Positions 41,563 to 49,839 of a DNA stretch of 64,000 nucleotides are shown here, piece after piece. Position 1 is the stretch's first letter. Each line of letters begins with the position of its first letter. Under the pieces are notes generated by a model. It was not told where the DNA came from and made no database searches. It worked only from the letters and a program-made list of their open reading frames with translations. The stretch covers positions 372,001 to 436,000 of the forward strand of contig NZ_BAAANL010000001.1 in the NCBI RefSeq assembly GCF_039529775.1, given 5' to 3'. Made by a program: the position numbers and the translations under genes. Source of the DNA: Myceligenerans crystallogenes. Its GTDB lineage: Bacteria; Actinomycetota; Actinomycetes; Actinomycetales; Cellulomonadaceae.

Positions 41563-42837
41563 ATGTTCACCCCGCGGGACGACAGTGCTCGGGTGCGCAG
41601 CCAGACGACGTGGTCCCGGGTCAGCCGTGTCGCCCTGATCGTCCCGGCCGTGCTCGCCCTGGCCGGCCTCCTCCCGTCCGGCCCGGCGGCCGCGCACGGC
41701 TTCTCGTCGACCGTCTACGCCGAGGCGAGCCAGGTCCCCGCGCACCCCGACGTCGTCCGCACCCGGCTCGACCTCGAGTACGACCTCCTGGTCGTCTCCA
41801 CGGCGGAGCACGCCGACGCGCCCGGGTTCTTCGAGGACGGCCTGCTGCTCGACGGAGCCCCGCCCGAGGACGACGTCGCCCTCGCCGCCCTGACCCGCCA
41901 CGAGGACGCCGTCCTGCGCTACGTCACGGAGCGCTTCACGGTCACCACCCCCGCGGGCCCGTGCGTGCCGTCCCTCGCCGGGGAGCCACGGATGACGGTC
42001 CGCGAGTCCGTGCCGTACGCCCGCGTCGTCGTCGACCACGCCTGCCCGCCGCCGGGCGACGCCGAACCCGGGCACACCCTCCGCAGCGAGCTGTTCGGGG
42101 CCGCGGAGGGCTACGTCCCCGAGGGCACGACGACGCTGGTCGAGGGCGAGCTCGACGGGCGCGCGGTCAGCGCCGCCCTCGACGCCGGCACGGCCGAGTT
42201 CTCGACCGGCCGGAGCCCGCTCGCCGAGGCCTGGGAGTTCTTCGTGCTCGGCGCCGAGCACCTGCTGCTCGGCCCGGACCACCTCCTGTTCCTCCTGGCC
42301 CTGATCACGGGCGAACGGCGCCTGCGTACCCTGGTCCTGACCGCGACGGCGTTCACCGCCGCCCATTCGGTGACGTTCCTGCTCGCGGCGGTCGGCGCGG
42401 TCAGCGCGCCCGCGGCGCTCGTCGAGCCCGTCATCGCGGCCTCGATCGCGGTCCTGTCCGGCCGGCAGGTCTGGCGCTTCGCCGCACGACGACGCCGCGT
42501 GGTGCCCGCCCCGGAACCCGAGCCCCGGGCCAGGGCCCCCCGGGCCGGCTGGTGGCGGATCGCCCTGGTGTTCGCCTTCGGCCTCGTGCACGGGCTCGGG
42601 TTCGCCGGGGCGCTCGGGATCGACGAGCCGTTCTCGTGGCCCCTGCTCGGGTCGCTGCTGGTCTTCAACCTCGGGATCGAGGTCGTCCAGGTGGTCGTCA
42701 TCGTCGTCGTCTTCCCCCTGCTGGCGCTGCTCGCGCGGCGCTCGCCCGTGGCCCGCGGGTGGACCACCGCCGTGGCGATGGCCCTGGTGACCGCCGTCGC
42801 CCTCGTCTGGTTCGTCCAGCGCACGCTTCCTGCCTGA
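41563..42837 (+). CDS. HupE/UreJ-like membrane protein with extracytoplasmic domain
   Basis: The 424-residue protein has a signal ending AAAHG, an extracytoplasmic domain of about 200 residues, and then a membrane domain of about seven helices. The latter has FFVLGAEHLLLGPDHLLFLLALI, FTAAHSVTFLLA and FGLVHGLGFAGALG. The His-rich motifs within helices are those of the HupE/UreJ type 2 family, thought to move metals such as nickel. The start is uncertain: ATG at 41563 lacks a good ribosome site and GTG at 41593 is an alternative; the open frame from 41404 overlaps the divergent gene. Confidence 0.8.
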   Translation: MFTPRDDSARVRSQTTWSRVSRVALIVPAVLALAGLLPSGPAAAHGFSSTVYAEASQVPAHPDVVRTRLDLEYDLLVVSTAEHADAPGFFEDGLLLDGAPPEDDVALAALTRHEDAVLRYVTERFTVTTPAGPCVPSLAGEPRMTVRESVPYARVVVDHACPPPGDAEPGHTLRSELFGAAEGYVPEGTTTLVEGELDGRAVSAALDAGTAEFSTGRSPLAEAWEFFVLGAEHLLLGPDHLLFLLALITGERRLRTLVLTATAFTAAHSVTFLLAAVGAVSAPAALVEPVIAASIAVLSGRQVWRFAARRRRVVPAPEPEPRARAPRAGWWRIALVFAFGLVHGLGFAGALGIDEPFSWPLLGSLLVFNLGIEVVQVVVIVVVFPLLALLARRSPVARGWTTAVAMALVTAVALVWFVQRTLPA

Positions 42838-42894
42838 ACGCCGCCCTCCCCTCCCGACCGCAAGAACCCGCACGAATGACGAAGGGTGAACCGC

Positions 42895-44520
42895 ATGAAT
42901 TCCCTGTCCACAACCCGCGGCCGCGGCCGCGGCCTCCGGATCGTCGCCGGCATCGTCGGCGCCGGCCTGGTCGCCGGCGTCCTCGGCACGAGCCTGCTGA
43001 CGACCGAGGCGCGCGCCGCCGCGGGCGAACCGACCGACCTCGTGCTCGGCGTCGGCTCCGACGAGACCCAGCGCAAGCTCGCCTGGTACACCAGCCTCGA
43101 CACGACCCAGGTCGCCCAGCTCGCCCCGGCCGCCCAGGTCGTGAACGGCGTCTTCCCGTCCGGCGCCACCACGGTCCCCGCGACCGGCGGCCCCACCACC
43201 AGCGGCGAGTACAACCGCTTCGCGACCCTGTCCGGCCTCCAGCCGAACACGTCCTACGCGTACCGGGTCGGCTCGGAGACCGCCTGGTCCGCGATCCACA
43301 CCTTCCGCACCCAGGCCTTCACCGGCGACCTCGACCTGCTGTTCTACGGCGACCCGCAGATCGGCTCGTCCGGCAACGTCACGTCCGACGCCGCCGGGTG
43401 GAGCAGCACCCTGGACGTCAGCCTGGCCGCCTACCCGGACGCAGAGATGATCTTCTCCGGCGGCGACCAGGTCGAGACCGCCACGAGCGAGACGCAGTAC
43501 AACGCCTTCCTCACCCCGGACGCGCTGCGCCGGGTGCCCTTCGTGGCGACCAACGGCAACCACGACGTCGGCTCCAAGGCCTACTCGCAGCACTTCAACG
43601 TGCCGAACCTCGACCCGACGGCCGGCCCCGGCACCAGCACCACGTCCGGCGGCGACTACTGGTTCACCTACAAGGACGTGCTGTTCGTCAACCTCAACTC
43701 GAACAGCCTCGACCTCACGTCGCACGAGCGCTTCCTGCGCGACGTGCTGGCCGCGCAGGGCGCCTCGACGGCCTGGACCGTCGTGGCGTTCCACCACTCG
43801 ATCTACTCGGCGGGCCCGCACTCGACCGACACCAGCATCGTCACCCGCCGCAACACCTGGGCGTCGCTGTTCTCCGAGCTCGGCGTCGACCTCGTCGTCC
43901 AGGGCCACGACCACTCCTACGCCCGCAGCTACCTGATGCGCAACGGCGCCAAGGCCGACGCGTCGGAGCCGGCGGGCGCCTCGAGCGTCACCGCCGGCCC
44001 CGGTGGCGTGCTCTACCTGACCGCGAACTCCGCCTCGGGCTCGAAGTACTACGCCCTGAAGTCCACGAAGCCCGGCTATGCCTCGGTCATGAACCAGGAG
44101 AACGTGCGGAACTACACGGCCGTCGAGTTCACCGGCACGCAGGTCTCCGTCAAGACGCTGCGCAGCCAGGCGTTCGGCGCCAACCCCGTCAACAGCGTCG
44201 TCGACCAGGTGGTGCTGACCCGTGAGGGGACGACGCCGCCGCCCGCCGGGCAGACCTTCACGACCGTCGGCACGCCCACCGTCAGCGGCACGCCCCGCGT
44301 GGGCCACACCCTCACCGCGGACCCCGGCACCTGGAACCCGGCCCCGGCGTTCACCTACCAGTGGCTGTCGAACGGCAGCCCGGTCTCCGGTGCCACCGGC
44401 CGGACCTGGACCCTGCCCCGCAACCAGCGCGGCGACCAGGTCTCCGTCCGCGTCACCGGCACCCTGACCGGCTACACCACCACCGACGCGACGTCGTCGT
44501 CCGTCACGATCACCCGCTGA
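42895..44520 (+). CDS. Secreted purple-acid-phosphatase-like metallophosphoesterase
   Basis: The 541-residue protein has a signal (about 1-40, ending EARAAAG). An FN3-like N-terminal domain (about 41-135) is followed by a metallophosphoesterase domain with FYGDPQIG, SGGDQVE, NGNHDVG, AFHHS and QGHDHSY. These supply the ligands of a dinuclear metal centre. After about residue 450 comes a beta domain (FTTVGTPTVSGTPRVGHTLTADPGTWNPAPAFTYQWLSNG), a repeat type common in actinobacterial exoproteins. It likely scavenges phosphate from organic esters outside the cell. ATG at 42895 has AAGGG eight bases upstream. A strong hairpin follows. Confidence 0.92.
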   Translation: MNSLSTTRGRGRGLRIVAGIVGAGLVAGVLGTSLLTTEARAAAGEPTDLVLGVGSDETQRKLAWYTSLDTTQVAQLAPAAQVVNGVFPSGATTVPATGGPTTSGEYNRFATLSGLQPNTSYAYRVGSETAWSAIHTFRTQAFTGDLDLLFYGDPQIGSSGNVTSDAAGWSSTLDVSLAAYPDAEMIFSGGDQVETATSETQYNAFLTPDALRRVPFVATNGNHDVGSKAYSQHFNVPNLDPTAGPGTSTTSGGDYWFTYKDVLFVNLNSNSLDLTSHERFLRDVLAAQGASTAWTVVAFHHSIYSAGPHSTDTSIVTRRNTWASLFSELGVDLVVQGHDHSYARSYLMRNGAKADASEPAGASSVTAGPGGVLYLTANSASGSKYYALKSTKPGYASVMNQENVRNYTAVEFTGTQVSVKTLRSQAFGANPVNSVVDQVVLTREGTTPPPAGQTFTTVGTPTVSGTPRVGHTLTADPGTWNPAPAFTYQWLSNGSPVSGATGRTWTLPRNQRGDQVSVRVTGTLTGYTTTDATSSSVTITR

Positions 44521-44528
44521 CCCGCCCC

Positions 44529-44573
44529 CGGCGATCTCCCCGCACCGGAGCGCGCGGTGCGGGGAGATCGCCG
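44529..44573. terminator. Strong bidirectional hairpin terminator
   Basis: A 19-base-pair perfect stem (44529-44547 with 44555-44573) and a 7-base loop sit between the convergent phosphatase and ArsR-type genes. Confidence 0.9.
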
Positions 44574-44586
44574 CGGATCCGGGCGT

Positions 44587-45558
44587 CTACGGCATACTCC
44601 GCTCCAGGAGCCCCCGGCCCAGGTCGGTCAGCACGTGAACCACGTGCCGGCCCTCACGCTGCGACGCGACCAGCCCCGCCTTGCGCAGCACGGAGGCGTG
44701 CTCCGACGCGGACGCCGGCGAGATGTCCATGCGCTGGGCCAGCGCCGTCGTCGTCCGGGACCGCGCGAGCTCGCGCAGCGCGCCCGCCCGGGTCCGCCCG
44801 AGCAGGGCCACGAGGGCGCCCTCCTGGTCCGGCGACGGGTCCAGGCGCAGCAGCTCGCGCGCCACCGGGACGACCAGCACCGGGTCCAGCGCCGGGTCGG
44901 CGCGCGTGACCGGCCGCCGGCAGCCGAAGAACGACGGCACGACCGTCAGCCCCCGCCCGCCGAGGTGCACGGCCCGGTCCACGCCCCGCGACTCGACGGT
45001 CAGGATGCCGTCGGACCACCTCGCCGACGGGTGGATCGACGACAGCATCGCCTGCACGCCCGCCGCCGCGATGACCTGCGTCCGCGCCGACCGATCCGCG
45101 TCGACCGCGCGCCGCACGCGCGGCCAGACGGGCAGGACGGCGTGCTCGTGGAACGCCCTCATCGACGACCACAGGCCGTGCATCGCAGGCACCGAACCGT
45201 TGCCCAGGTCGAGCACCCGGTCCGGGACGCGCCGGCCCCCCGTCATCGCGGCCACCTCGGCCCGCACCCGGCCGGGCGGCGTGTGCAGGACCTCCTCGGC
45301 GCCGGCCGCGAAGTCCGTGCCGGGCGGCCCGGGCGTCAGGAAGTCGGGCGGGTCCCCCGCCGGCGGCACGAGCGCCAGGTAGGCGAGCGCCTCGGGCGGC
45401 AGGCCCGCCCGGACCTTCTGGCGCCACCTGGCGAAGAACTGCGCCCCGTCCAGCCGGTGGACGAGGTGGGCGGCGAGGCGCGTCTCCCACAGCGGATCGG
45501 GCCCGGGCGCGAGGCGCACGCGAGCCAGATCCTCGGGGGTGAAGATGAATCGCAGCAT
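44587..45558 (-). CDS. ArsR-type winged-helix transcriptional regulator (DUF5937-like N-terminal region)
   Basis: The 323-residue protein has a large N-terminal domain starting MLRFIFTPEDLARVRLAPGPDPLWET, the hallmark of an actinobacterial ArsR-like family. The C-terminal winged helix is ALVALLGRTRAGALRELARSRTTTALAQRMDISPASASEHASVLRKAGLVASQREGRHVVHVLTDLGRGLL. The ligand is not known. ATG at 45558 with GGAGGG upstream is chosen over an upstream ATG that has no site. It is a single gene. Confidence 0.9.
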   Translation of the reverse strand: MLRFIFTPEDLARVRLAPGPDPLWETRLAAHLVHRLDGAQFFARWRQKVRAGLPPEALAYLALVPPAGDPPDFLTPGPPGTDFAAGAEEVLHTPPGRVRAEVAAMTGGRRVPDRVLDLGNGSVPAMHGLWSSMRAFHEHAVLPVWPRVRRAVDADRSARTQVIAAAGVQAMLSSIHPSARWSDGILTVESRGVDRAVHLGGRGLTVVPSFFGCRRPVTRADPALDPVLVVPVARELLRLDPSPDQEGALVALLGRTRAGALRELARSRTTTALAQRMDISPASASEHASVLRKAGLVASQREGRHVVHVLTDLGRGLLERSMP

Positions 45559-45750
45559 TGCGGGTCCCTCCAGCAGATGCGCGGGCCGGACTGCTTGCGT
45601 GGCCCATGTGACCAGTGAAAACGCCCGTTCTCCGGTTGGCAATCACAATCGGGACGTCCGTCGCGAGATTCGGGCCGTTCCTGAGGTTCGACTGAGATCA
45701 GTGGGTACGTGAACGGCCGGGGCGACGGCCTGCCGCAGTACGGTGGCGTC

Positions 45751-46590
45751 GTGATCACCCCCACCTCCCGCGACCTCGTGACCCCGCCGCGCGTCATCGC
45801 CACCGACCTCGACGGCACGCTCCTGCGGTCCGACGGCACCGTGTCCCGGCGGGCGCGCGAGGCGCTCGCGGCCGTGGAGGCCGGCGGCGTCCACGTGGTC
45901 TTCGTCACGGCGCGCCCGGCGCGCGCCCTGCGGCACCTGGCGGACCTGGTCGGCGGACACGGGCACGTCATCTGCTTCGGCGGGGGAGCGGTGTGGGACC
46001 TCGCCGCGGACCGCGCGGTCGAGTCCTGGGGCTTCACCGACGACGTCGTCGGCGCCCTCGTCGCGGGCCTGCGGGCCGCGCTCCCCGGCGCCGCCCTGGT
46101 GGCCGAACGGGTGAGCGGCCCCGCCTACGACCCGTCCTGGGTCTCGTCGCCGCAGTTCGACGAGCCCGGGCTCACGGCCGAGCACCGTGCGTACCTCGTG
46201 GAGCACACGCTCGGCCGGGACCCCGTGCTCAAGCTGCTCGCGCAGGCGCCCGGCGTGGCCGCGCCGGCGCTGTACGAGGCCGTCGGCCCGGTGGCCGCGG
46301 GGCTGGCGAACCTGGCGAACTCGGGCGCCACCTCGCTGGTCGAGCTCGTCCCGCCGGAGGTGACGAAGTCCGCCGCGCTGGAACGCTGGTGCGCCCGGCT
46401 CGGCGTCGGCGCCGCCGACGTCTGGGCCTTCGGCGACATGCCGGTCGACCTCCCGATGCTCCGCTGGGCGGGCCGGGGCGTCGCGGTCGCCAACGCTCAT
46501 CCGGACGTCCTCGCGGGGGCCGACGACGTCGTCGGCTCCAACGACGACGACGGCGTCGCCACGGCCCTCGAGAAGCTCCTGACCCGCTGA
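45751..46590 (+). CDS. HAD-superfamily Cof-type sugar phosphatase
   Basis: The protein of about 279 residues has the HAD motif VIATDLDGTLLRSDGTVSRRAREAL near the start, then FVTARPARAL, Lys in TKSAALERW and FGDMPVDLPML. A C2-type cap lies between. It probably dephosphorylates small sugar phosphates or FMN in the cytoplasm. The start is uncertain: GTG at 45751 places the motif at the usual distance from the N-terminus, GTG at 45709 would add 14 residues. It is divergent from the ArsR-type gene. Confidence 0.88.
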   Translation: MITPTSRDLVTPPRVIATDLDGTLLRSDGTVSRRAREALAAVEAGGVHVVFVTARPARALRHLADLVGGHGHVICFGGGAVWDLAADRAVESWGFTDDVVGALVAGLRAALPGAALVAERVSGPAYDPSWVSSPQFDEPGLTAEHRAYLVEHTLGRDPVLKLLAQAPGVAAPALYEAVGPVAAGLANLANSGATSLVELVPPEVTKSAALERWCARLGVGAADVWAFGDMPVDLPMLRWAGRGVAVANAHPDVLAGADDVVGSNDDDGVATALEKLLTR

Positions 46591-46702
46591 CGCGGCGGCG
46601 GCCCGAAGCCCTGGTCCGGGCGTGTGAGGCTGATCACCGGGCCGGGCGCGATTTCGATTTCCCGATCCCGCTCCCGGCAGGTTAGTGTTGCTCCCGCACC
46701 AC

Positions 46703-46784
46703 GGCGGGTTACCCGAGCGGCCAAAGGGGGCTGACTGTAAATCAGCTGGCACAGCCTACGGGGGTTCGAATCCCTCACCCGCCA
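46703..46784 (+). tRNA. tRNA-Tyr (GTA)
   Basis: The acceptor stem GGCGGGT pairs fully with ACCCGCC, discriminator A. The anticodon stem GCTGA/TCAGC holds loop CTGTAAA with anticodon GTA. A long variable arm is present, as expected for bacterial tRNA-Tyr. CCA is not encoded. Confidence 0.95.
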
Positions 46785-46795
46785 CTCGTCGACAG

Positions 46796-46830
46796 GCGAC
46801 GTGTGCCCTCCTTCGGAGGGCCGCGTCGCC
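46796..46830 (+). terminator. Hairpin after tRNA-Tyr
   Basis: GCCCTCC-TTC-GGAGGGC with outer GGCGACG/CGTCGCC arms, separated by small internal mismatches, lies 12 bases after the tRNA. Confidence 0.6.
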
Positions 46831-46843
46831 TTCGTCGTTTCTT

Positions 46844-46886
46844 GTGGGGCTTCGCCCCACGCCCCGTCCGGGGGACTTCGTCCCCC
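46844..46886. repeat. Two tandem TTC-loop mini-hairpins
   Basis: GTGGGGC-TTC-GCCCCAC (46844-46860) and GGGGGAC-TTC-GTCCCCC (46870-46886) are two perfect 7-base-pair hairpins with the same loop, in a 219-base gap between tRNA genes. The stretch has no gene. Confidence 0.7.
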
Positions 46887-46964
46887 AGGCCCCCTGAGGT
46901 GGGTGGCTTGCGGCTTCGGTCGCGGGGTTGCGGGGTGGGCGGTGTAGGTCACACGGATTTGGAT

Positions 46965-46993
46965 TTCACACCTGGCCGTGGGGCATGTAGAGT
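46965..46993 (+). promoter_or_regulatory. Promoter of the tRNA-Thr gene
   Basis: TTCACA (46965-46970) and TAGAGT (46988-46993) are exactly 17 bases apart. The tRNA begins 11 bases after the -10. Confidence 0.6.
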
Positions 46994-47003
46994 CTTCCTC
47001 GCT

Positions 47004-47076
47004 GCCCCGATAGCTCAGTCGGCAGAGCGTCTCCATGGTAAGGAGAAGGTCAAGGGTTCGATTCCCTTTCGGGGCT
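47004..47076 (+). tRNA. tRNA-Thr (GGT)
   Basis: Acceptor GCCCCGA pairs with TCGGGGC, discriminator T. The anticodon stem TCTCC/GGAGA encloses ATGGTAA with anticodon GGT. The D and T arms are canonical. Confidence 0.95.
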
Positions 47077-47138
47077 CTGTGATTCGACGCGGGGCCGTCC
47101 ACCCGGTGACGGGCGGGCGGCCCCGCGGTCGGTCACGA

Positions 47139-47212
47139 GGCGGGGTAGCTCAGATGGTTAGAGCGCACGACTCATAATCGTGAGGTCGCGGGTTCGATCC
47201 CCGCCCTCGCTA
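47139..47212 (+). tRNA. tRNA-Met (CAT)
   Basis: Acceptor GGCGGGG pairs with CCTCGCT using two G-U pairs. The anticodon stem CACGA/TCGTG holds CTCATAA with anticodon CAT. The first pair is a wobble rather than a mismatch, so elongator rather than initiator is the likelier type. Confidence 0.92.
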
Positions 47213-47298
47213 CCGCCTCCGCCCGGCGCTCGTCGCCGGGCGGTTCCACGAAGATCCGCACACATGGCGCCTCCTCGAGGCGCGAGAGGTTGAGAGCC

Positions 47299-47469
47299 AT
47301 GGCCAGCAAGAGCGCTGACGTCCGCCCCAAGATCACGATGGCCTGCGTGGACTGCAAGGAGCGGAACTACATCACCAAGAAGAACCGCCGGAACGACCCG
47401 GACCGCCTGGAGCTGGCGAAGTTCTGCCCGCGCTGCGGCAAGCACACCTCGCACCGCGAGACCCGCTGA
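47299..47469 (+). CDS. rpmG: 50S ribosomal protein L33, zinc-binding type
   Basis: The 56-residue protein reads MASKSADVRPKITMACVDCK and continues to KFCPRCGKHTSHRETR. Two CxxC pairs mark the zinc-dependent (C+) form of L33. It begins 86 bases after tRNA-Met, and two MaoC genes follow, the same order as rpmG2-hadA-hadB in mycobacteria. Confidence 0.97.
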   Translation: MASKSADVRPKITMACVDCKERNYITKKNRRNDPDRLELAKFCPRCGKHTSHRETR

Positions 47470-47517
47470 GCCCGGACGTCCACGGAGTACAGCAGCCCAC
47501 GCCGACGGAGCAGTCCA

Positions 47518-47994
47518 GTGGTGAACACCGATTTCGAGGGCCGTGAGTACCCGGTCAACGCCCCCTACTCCGTAGGGGCCGAGAAGATCCGCGAGTTCGC
47601 CGATGCCGTCGGCGCCACCCACCCCGCGCACCACGATCCCGTGGCAGCGCGGGGTCTGGGCTATCCGGGCCTGATCGCGCCGCCCACCTTCGCGGTCATC
47701 GTCGCGCAGCGGGCCGAGCAGCAGTACGTCGCCGACCCGGAGGCCCGGATCGACTTCTCCCGCGTGGTGCACGGCGACGAGCGCTTCGTGTACCACCGCC
47801 CGATCGTCGCCGGCGACGAGCTCGTCACGGTGCTGCACGTCGATCGCATCCTGAGCCGCGGCCCGATGTCGACGGTGACCACCCGCTGCGAGATCTACGC
47901 CGCCGGTGAGGGCATCTCCGACGCCGCCGCCCCCGGGATCGGCGAGCACGTCGCGACGGTGACCTCGACGCTTGCGGTCCGAGGTGAGGACTGA
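47518..47994 (+). CDS. MaoC-like (R)-hydratase, N-terminal type (HadA-like)
   Basis: The 158-residue hot-dog-fold protein begins VNTDFEGREYPVNAPYSVGAEKIREFADAVGATHPAHHD and contains PPTFAVIVAQRAEQQYVADPE, typical of the HadA/UPF0336 subunit. It lacks the complete catalytic Asp/His motif, which its partner supplies. The paired dehydratase acts on (3R)-hydroxyacyl thioesters. GTG at 47518 has GGAG seven bases upstream; GTG at 47521 is an alternative. It is coupled to the next gene, one base between stop and ATG. Confidence 0.9.
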   Translation: MVNTDFEGREYPVNAPYSVGAEKIREFADAVGATHPAHHDPVAARGLGYPGLIAPPTFAVIVAQRAEQQYVADPEARIDFSRVVHGDERFVYHRPIVAGDELVTVLHVDRILSRGPMSTVTTRCEIYAAGEGISDAAAPGIGEHVATVTSTLAVRGED

Positions 47995-47995
47995 G

Positions 47996-48478
47996 ATGAC
48001 CACCGCACACCCGGCCGCCGAGACCGCCGGCACCGCGACGGCGTCGTCCGGCGCCACGGAGCGGCCCCGGCTCGCCGGCCTCGCCGTCGGCGACGAGATC
48101 GGCACCCGCACCATCGAGTTCGACCGGCCGCGCCTGGTGCGCTACGCCGGCGCGAGCGGCGACTTCAACCGCATCCACTGGGACCAGGCGTTCGCCGAGG
48201 GCGTCGGCCTGCCCGGCGTGATCGCGCACGGCATGCTCACCATGGGCAGCGTCATCAACCTGGTCACGGACTGGGCGGGCGACCCGGCCGCCGTCGTCGA
48301 CTACGGCACGCGCTTCTCGCGCCCCGTGCCCGTCCCCGCCGACGGCACCGCGACCGTCGAGGTCACGGGCAAGATCGGCGAGATCGACGCCGAGGCCGGC
48401 ACGGTCCGCGTCGACCTCACGGCGACCTTCGGCACCACGAAGGTCCTCACGCGCGCCCAGGCGGTCGTCCGCCTGTAG
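47996..48478 (+). CDS. MaoC-like (R)-hydratase, catalytic type (HadB-like)
   Basis: The 160-residue hot-dog protein has the catalytic hydratase motif YAGASGDFNRIHWDQAFAEGVGLPGVIAHGMLTMG with Asp and His in place. An Ala/Thr-rich leader of about 30 residues precedes it. It forms a heterodimer with the preceding subunit. Micrococcales lack mycolic acids, so the pair more likely serves another fatty-acyl pathway than the mycobacterial one; this is inference. Confidence 0.92.
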   Translation: MTTAHPAAETAGTATASSGATERPRLAGLAVGDEIGTRTIEFDRPRLVRYAGASGDFNRIHWDQAFAEGVGLPGVIAHGMLTMGSVINLVTDWAGDPAAVVDYGTRFSRPVPVPADGTATVEVTGKIGEIDAEAGTVRVDLTATFGTTKVLTRAQAVVRL

Positions 48479-48500
48479 CCCGTCTCGCAGGCCCTGCGCC

Positions 48501-49775
48501 CTACCTCGCGGGTTCCGGCCGGGGCTCGCGGACGGCGTTCGCCGCCGCCAGGCCCAGGATCGTGGGGACGGCGAGCACCAGGACCGCCAGGCGGTAGCCC
48601 GTGTGGTCGGCGAGGAAGCCGATCAGCGGCGGGCCGATGAAGAACGCGCCGTAGCCGATCGTCGACGCCGCGGCGAGCCGCATCGGCGCCCGCTCCGGGT
48701 CGTCCGACGACGCCGACATCCCCATCGGGAACCCGAGCGCCGCTCCCATCCCCCACAGCGCCACGCCTACCAGCGCCAGCCAGAGCCACGGCACCAGCGC
48801 GAAGATCGCGACGCCCACGATCGCCATCAGCAGCGTGGCCCGCAGCATCGGCACCCGCCCGAACCGGTCGATCGCCTTCGTCCCGGCCAGCCGCATCACG
48901 GTCATGAACGTCAGGAACACGGCCAGCCCCACGGCGCCGGTCCCGTTCGGCACGTCGAACCCGTCCACGACGGCGAGGCTCACCCAGTCGTTCGCGACCC
49001 CCTCGGTGAGCGCGGCGGCCAGCACGACCAGCCCGATCGCCAGCGTGCGCGGCTCCCGCCAGGCCCCGAGCATCCCGCGCAGTCCCGCGCCGTCCCCCGA
49101 CGACGCCGGCGCGGGGCGCGTCAGCTCGGCCGCGGGGAGGGCGGGGTCGGCGTACGCGTCGTCGGCCCGCGCGGCCGTGCCCGCCGGGGCCTGGCCGGCG
49201 CCGCTGACCTGGACCTCCGGAAGGAACGCCCGCACGCTGACGACGACGGTCACGAGGGCCACGGCCCCCGCGGCGACGAGGTGCCACTCGAGCGGGACGT
49301 GCAGGAACGCGGCCCCGGCGCCGGCCCCCGCGCCCAGCACCGTGCCGAAGGAGAACCCGGCGTGGTAGGTCGGCATGATCGAGCGGCCGAGCTGCTTCTC
49401 GACGGCCGCGCCCTCCAGGTTCATCGCGGCGTCCCATACGCCGGCGCCGATGCCCATCAGGATCATCCCGCCCCGCACCACCCACTCCTGCCCCCACAGG
49501 GCGCCGAAGCCCGCCACGGCGATCCCGGTCGTCATCACGACCGCGAAGCCCAGTACCGTGCGCGCCGTGCCGATCCGCTGGACGATGAGACCCGACAGCG
49601 GAAGCGCGGCGACCGAGCCGATCGACGCGGTCAGCAGGAGGAACCCCATCTGGTACTCGGACATCTCGAGCAGGTCGCGAACCGAGGGCAATCGGGCCGC
49701 CCAGCTCGCGAATCCGAATCCACTGGCGGCAAAAACGGCAAAGACGGCGCGGGACGCTGCGTTCACGGAGGGCAC
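48501..49775 (-). CDS. MFS transporter
   Basis: The 424-residue protein has 12 membrane segments in two halves separated by an Ala/Pro/Asp-rich cytoplasmic loop (about 200-250). The first half shows GFGFASWAARLPSVRDLLEMSEYQMGFLLL and MGIGAGVWDAAMNLEGAAVEK. This subfamily resembles YbjJ-type putative sugar or drug exporters. It is divergent from the LacI-type regulator with only 64 bases between, so that regulator probably controls it. Confidence 0.9.
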   Translation of the reverse strand: MPSVNAASRAVFAVFAASGFGFASWAARLPSVRDLLEMSEYQMGFLLLTASIGSVAALPLSGLIVQRIGTARTVLGFAVVMTTGIAVAGFGALWGQEWVVRGGMILMGIGAGVWDAAMNLEGAAVEKQLGRSIMPTYHAGFSFGTVLGAGAGAGAAFLHVPLEWHLVAAGAVALVTVVVSVRAFLPEVQVSGAGQAPAGTAARADDAYADPALPAAELTRPAPASSGDGAGLRGMLGAWREPRTLAIGLVVLAAALTEGVANDWVSLAVVDGFDVPNGTGAVGLAVFLTFMTVMRLAGTKAIDRFGRVPMLRATLLMAIVGVAIFALVPWLWLALVGVALWGMGAALGFPMGMSASSDDPERAPMRLAAASTIGYGAFFIGPPLIGFLADHTGYRLAVLVLAVPTILGLAAANAVREPRPEPAR

Positions 49776-49839
49776 AGGATATTCTCCCGCGACATGGTGT
49801 CATCCAACTAATCGGCACCCGCCACATGAGGAGCAGTAG

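Noticed and set aside
38109..44225. A 2038-codon plus-strand open frame across cstA and following genes
   Set aside because: The translation is Arg/Pro/Gly-rich without recognisable motifs and runs antisense or out of frame to genes with clear families.
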